Assembly: GCA_948099385.1 (NCBI GenBank)
Contig: CANUEZ040000209.1
Location: forward strand, 992,001 to 1,056,000
Direction of reading: 5' to 3'
Origin: Fasciola hepatica
Taxonomy: Eukaryota > Platyhelminthes > Trematoda > Plagiorchiida > Fasciolidae
DNA: 64,000 bases
Shown here: in pieces, positions 59,500-64,000 of the stretch
Layout of the letters: each line of letters begins with the position of its first letter
How positions within the stretch are numbered: the first letter of the stretch is position 1
Translations under genes and position numbers: made by a program
Notes under the pieces: model-generated
Databases searched by the model: none
What the model was told of the DNA's origin: nothing
What the model saw: the letters and a program-made list of their open reading frames with translations, nothing else

Positions 59500-61925
59500 G
59501 ACTTGGGCCACGGAAGCTAAAGTGCTTGCACAAATTGTTTCTCAGCGCACAGGGGACGATTGCAGAGTCGAATACTCACGGCTTCGGCTGTGGCCAAGAT
59601 GCGACACTTGACAAGTCTTGATTGCTTTCCTCGGACATTGTAAGTGGTGCGAACAGCGTTTATCACCTAAACTGAGTGGTTTGAGTCAGCAAGGTGTGAA
59701 CAAATAGCAGTCGTAATTGTCTTAATTGCTCCCGTGTTCAGGCAGGCCGGGTGGTGTTCACGAACGCGTTCGGATAAGCGCCGAGTCGTGTGACCAATGT
59801 AACTAATTTCACAGGAACAGGTGAAAGAATACACGCCAAACGAGGTTGCAGAACTCGGCACTATGTCCTTCAATCGAAAACACACTATCGGTTTGGAAAC
59901 GAACAGGATTTGTAACTGTGCCGCGTAGATTGATCTATTGATTACTCCCGATTATCTTCGTTGAATAATTTCGGCTTCTAAGTCCCCTTTGAACGGCAAA
60001 CGCACATAAAGTACCTTTTTAGCGGCTCCTATCTCCTTTGATTTCTCTTCACTTTCTTGCATCGTCTTGTCGATAAATCGTTCAGGACAGTCGTTACTTA
60101 GGAAAACACTCCGCAGAAGAAAGAGTACATTTCCTATTGTCTTCGGTGCAGGTATTTCATGCTCTGTTAACTAAGCAAAGTATAAGATTCCTCTTCATTT
60201 TAAGGGGCACAAAGCTGTGGAAATGGATGTATTGTCCGTTTCATGTAGCTTTTGTATGCACTGATAACTGAACGGAAAAACCACTCTGACGGCTTAGGCA
60301 TACGTCCAAATACGATAAACTATTGTCTTTTTCATCTGCCAAATTAAATTAAACATTTGGATGGGCAGAGTTAAAATTGTTAAGAAGCAGGTTTGGGCCC
60401 AGATTAGTGTCTAGCACACATATGATAGCGTCTACGTATTGTTTGTACAAAGTAAAATTTTGGATTATGGGTTCAAGTTAATTATTTTCAAGTTTTGCCG
60501 TGAAAATATCGGCAAATATTGGTCCCAAAGGTTATCGCATTGCAACTCTTCCTTCTGACGATAGATTTCTCCATTGAACTGGAACTGGATATTATGTGTG
60601 CAGACATATAGTCACCGTTTCAATTCATCCAACGGGATACCCAAATCGATTCCGTTACTCTGAACGTAATCTCACAGATAGTTGATTATTGCACTGATCG
60701 GGACATTTATGAACAATAAAATTACATCGTGATATCATTCGTTTTCCTTCTAGATCCAGGTTCCTCACAATTTCTACAAAATGAAATGTGTCTTGCAGAT
60801 TGTGTCTATAAATTCCCACTCTTACTGGTTCCAATGAGCCAGTCAACCACTTTGCTGCTGCGTGACATAGAGAGTTACACATATCCTAAATTGGTCTCAA
60901 TGAAACGCCTTCTTTGTGTACCTTCGTTAGACCGTAAAATCTGAAAATTATCGTCCCTGTCGGTCGTATTCTTTCGAACGTTATCATGTCCATCATTCCT
61001 TCCTGCTTCAAGGATCTTATTCTCGTTGAAATTGTTTTCTCTATCTGATACGTCTTATCCTTCTCAGATGAGATCTTGCGGAAATTGGAGCCATCACTCA
61101 CTGTCACCCTCATCTTCTCTGTATAATCCGATTTATTGAGAATTACAATACCCACACCGTTATCTGGTTTTGACAACATTATTTCTCTATTAGCCTGCAA
61201 ATTTGTTTAGGCTCTCCAGGTGTTCCGACGATAATAATGGTCCGTTTTTCGCGATATTGGTAACATGAGCTCACGAACGTGGACTTCAGTTTCTCTAATT
61301 CCTGAGATGAGGGCGGAACAAGACCTGGTAGCTGATCAAACAGGCTTTCAAACTCAACTTCTGTATCCAATTGTTTAATCTTGTTTCGTTGGACAGCAAA
61401 CATTTGGCCCTAGGGATAACACCTCAAGCAATGTCTTGTTCAAGCTTATGGATGACAAATTATGGACGAATTTCTTCGGACCTGTAAGGAACTCACCAAT
61501 CAGTTTGTTCAGGTTGAAACGTTTTCGAAGTTTAACAAATGTCCATTCCACTTGTTTGTCAACAATTGACTGAATATGGACAACGAACATTTCCCTTTCT
61601 TCTGGCGTCAGCTCAGCCAGGACTCGAGATCATTTCACAAAATTACCCTTCAATTCCGGCACTCGACTTGACACAGGATCTCTTTCATAAAGCGCTTGGC
61701 GACGCGATTATACAGTAGTGTTGTTAACCCGATTCCTCTTCAGAACGGTGTGATATTGTTTGGGATGTTCTGGATTAGATAAACACCCATTCAGAAGCTG
61801 AACACGAGCCTTTGCCAAAGCCAATTTTGTACGGAACTTCACATAACTGTTAAGTTCACGGAGTACGCTTGGGTATTTGACTTGTGTAAATTGTCCAAAA
61901 AATGCCACAGAACACATTGAGAATA
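59500..61925 (-). pseudogene. Penelope-like element A (PLE-A), copy 2
   Basis: Same element as 3750-5985, with a longer N-terminus: RELNSYVKFRTKLALAKARV and LLNGCLSNPEHPKQYHTVLK (61870-61740) fit the beginning of a PLE ORF. RT fingers (KPDNGVGIVILNKSDY, 61200-61100) and KVHKEGVSLRPI are present. Motif A is broken by a 2-base loss near 60729 (atcaagtg in DR1, atcgtg here). The catalytic box is again YVDA (about 60428-60439). The GIY-YIG domain (59885-59667) encodes exactly the same 72 residues as in DR1. The shared YVDA shows that this change predates the duplication. Confidence 0.92.
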
Positions 61926-61999
61926 AACAACGTGGCGAACGAGCTCGTTTTCAGTTATTTTGTTATTAGTTTCTTTAAAAGCTTTAGGTATTTTATTTA

Positions 62000-63190
62000 T
62001 TATTCATGGCTGTTTGACAGGTTAGGAAATTGTAGGTTGCGAGCATGTTCAACGATGGTTCAAGTGTTCAAATGGTGGATGGATACACTTGATAATCCAA
62101 ACGTTCCAGTGACATTTCAAAAACAAATAACATTTCTCGACTTGTAACAATGATTTTAAAAATAACTTTCAAATGGAGAGTGTTATATTTTAGCCTGAAA
62201 CGTTGTGATCCGAGGTAATAAAACTGTTGACCGACTGTTGTGAACTCAATTGATTTATCAACAATAAGGCACTTTTAGGAGAGCGGGAACTGAAAACAGC
62301 TCTTCAGTTTCAATTGTGTCTATTTACGCGTTTTGCTACGGTAAAAAACCTGGACTTTGTTCCACACGCTGAATGGATAACGCCGCACTTTGTTCAAAAA
62401 TGTTGAGACGGATATACAAAGGTGTCTATATACAAACTCTCTGTGCCACTTTCGGGCAAAAGGACGGACTTTATTTACAATTCTTCAGTCTCACCCCAGT
62501 AGCTTGCAAACGTGGATTGGTCAAAACTATCTTCAACAGAGCCCAGAAAATATGTACAGAAGATCAAATACAAAACGAGAGCAGTTCATAAAAAGAACGC
62601 TGCTGTCCAACGGTTATCCGGAGAACTTTATCAGACAACATCAGGGGCCGAGACTTGCGCGCGCGAAAAAAACGAACGTGAAGAAGAAGCAAGTTTTATC
62701 ACTTTGCCTTTCGAAAGTGATCATTTGTTCAATAAAATAAATTGTAATCTAAAGTGAGCTCTGAAGCACACATACACAGCGGAGCAGTTGCGTTTGCTGC
62801 AGACGACAAAAAGGGTTATGATCTCAAAATCACTCAAACAGTCTGGCTCATCTTAATGTCTCACATATTGTCCATCAGTTCACTTGCAGTTGCGGTGACG
62901 CATACATTGGCAGGACGGGTCGTTGCTTGATTCAACGAGTGTCAGAACACATGCCCAAATGGCTGTCAAACGTGATGACGCAACCTGCTGGGGCACTACA
63001 CAATGAAGTGAAACTGCCAGCTTCTCGATTGGAAGACACTTGATTGCATCAGGTCACAAAGTTGACCTGACTCAGTGTTTCAAAGCATTGTTGCGTAATC
63101 GAACACCGAAATTATAAGCGTTCGGTGAAGCTATTCTAATCATGATGCATCAGCCAACACTCTGCGCACAAAAACGATTGACCCAAAATA
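62000..63190 (+). pseudogene. Penelope-like element B (PLE-B), copy 2
   Basis: Same as 6020-7235 but easier to read. VPVTFQKQITFLDL lies at 62100-62145. The linker frame 62373-62591 has KGVYIQTLCATFGQKDGLYL and KRGLVKTIFNRAQKICTEDQ, the latter closely matching the PLE connection between RT and endonuclease. The GIY-YIG domain from about 62865 reads IVHQFTCSCGDAYIGRTGR, with the first tyrosine of the GIY part changed to H. RVSEHMPKWLSN and a C-terminal part with IASGHKVDLTQCFKALLRN follow to about 63150. Stops and shifts separate the parts. Confidence 0.9.
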
Positions 63191-63390
63191 TTTGTTTACT
63201 CTGGCATTAACACGACAGACTACACTCTCTCCTACGTACGTACTGTAAAAGCGTTCGACCTTGCCTACTTTACTGTTGAAATTACCCTCCCCCCCTACTG
63301 TACCATGTATGTATACTGACATGTTTTACGTCCGCAGATGACAAGAGTAAACGAAATGCTTGCATCTCGCGACTTTTGTCTTCTCTCTGT

Positions 63391-64000
63391 TATAATGAAT
63401 TTGTTAAAGGGGACTCAATGTTTCAAAACGAAGTGTACCACAGCCTCAAAGCTGAAGACCATCCTACAGTTACTTTACGAAAGTGATGACATTAATAGCC
63501 TACTCAGCAGACACCACAAGTCTGTCGTTTGCGGTATGTTATCCGTCGCATAGATCATTATACTGTATACAACCTCACTGTGTTATTCTGAGCACGCTGT
63601 TCACCATCACAAACAATAATCGACTATTGAGATACTCGGAAGCACTAGCAATTTACCGTCATCAACCCCAGCTGTGCAAACAGCGAAAAAATGATTGATT
63701 GCCTTTGAAACGTGTTTCTCTTCGCTGTCAATAGTTGTATGTGTATGAGAGCGTACCTATACCAATGGTCTTATGAGAAAGTTCAATTTCCTACTCAGAA
63801 ACAATCACCTTGATTGCAGCATGCACTAGTGAAGATTGAGAGAAATGGTCGGGAATACATCGTGCAATATAATAGTATTACATGATGCTATTGATTTCTG
63901 TGTGCAAAATGGTGCTTTCCGCTAAGTACTTTCGGATACTTCGCATTTTGGTTAGGCAAACATAAATTTAGAATCAATCACGGATAAGTCAATGAAAAAC
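63391..64000. other. Right end of window; no gene recognised
   Basis: Apart from the dispersed repeat at 63560-63770, only short frames occur. No match to the sequence after DR1 was seen, so the direct-repeat homology truly ends near 63390 or was interrupted in DR1 by the Gypsy-1/Jockey insertions. Confidence 0.5.
63560..63770 (+). repeat. Dispersed repeat, LTR-like, copy at 63.6 kb
   Basis: Diverged copy of 50435-50660; shared words include cactagcaatt, ccagctgtg, aacgtgtttctc and gctgtcaatagttgt. It lies just beyond the end of DR2 homology. Confidence 0.55.

Larger units (their letters stand above)
56782..63390 (+). repeat. Long direct repeat, copy 2 (DR2)
   Basis: Direct copy of 1031-7440. 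It holds PLE-A and PLE-B in the same back-to-back arrangement, plus about 0.2 kb of PLE-A N-terminal sequence (61735-61960) missing from DR1. The offset from DR1 is 55749-55751 up to about 4.2 kb in, 55737 near 61590, and about 55940 after the extra segment. It ends near 63390, where DR1 runs into Gypsy-1. Confidence 0.92.

Overview
This is eukaryotic DNA, most likely from a parasitic flatworm and probably a trematode. It is AT-leaning and frameshifts and stops are everywhere. The only recognisable proteins are retroelement relics of kinds typical of flatworm genomes: RTE-like and Jockey/CR1-like LINEs, Penelope-like elements (PLEs) with GIY-YIG endonucleases, Gypsy LTR elements whose gag/pro/pol resembles the trematode CsRn1-like type, and one BEL/Pao integrase. 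The assignment rests on resemblance to known families; no host gene is secure. I see no operon, rRNA, CRISPR or intact host coding sequence.

Layout. 1-1020: end of a tandem array with a unit of about 422 bp. 1031-7440: direct repeat copy 1 (DR1), holding two back-to-back PLE relics. 7445-9182: Gypsy-1 gag-pro with its LTR. 9240-10920: Jockey-type LINE, minus strand. 11427-11851: possible solo LTR. 14455-15060: CR1/Jockey-type reverse transcriptase (RT) relic. 16958-23603: left arm of a large inverted repeat, ending inside an RTE LINE. 23604-33150: quiet AT-rich stretch. 34085-34790: BEL/Pao integrase. 35050-38060: Gypsy-2, interrupted. 38250-40740: RTE LINE, minus strand. 38898-42868 and 53809-55877: right arm of the inverted repeat, split by a 10.9-kb block (42869-53808) that contains Gypsy-3, a second Gypsy-1 copy and a second Jockey copy. 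56147-56476: a long ORF in single-copy DNA. 56782-63390: direct repeat copy 2 (DR2).

The main result is architectural. Two 6.4-6.6 kb direct repeats about 55.75 kb apart enclose an inverted repeat with a 15.3-kb spacer. The arms fall into two divergence classes: about 99% identical near the spacer and roughly 95-97% further out. The RTE LINE runs through the inner breakpoint in the right arm but is cut off in the left, which gives the duplication a direction. Most RT relics have lost the catalytic aspartate pair (YVDA, YQDS, YTEN, VGDE, or deleted). Only the two Jockey copies keep a DD. The window therefore records nested insertion followed by segmental duplication, not a working gene set. 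Percent identities are eye estimates from sampled stretches.
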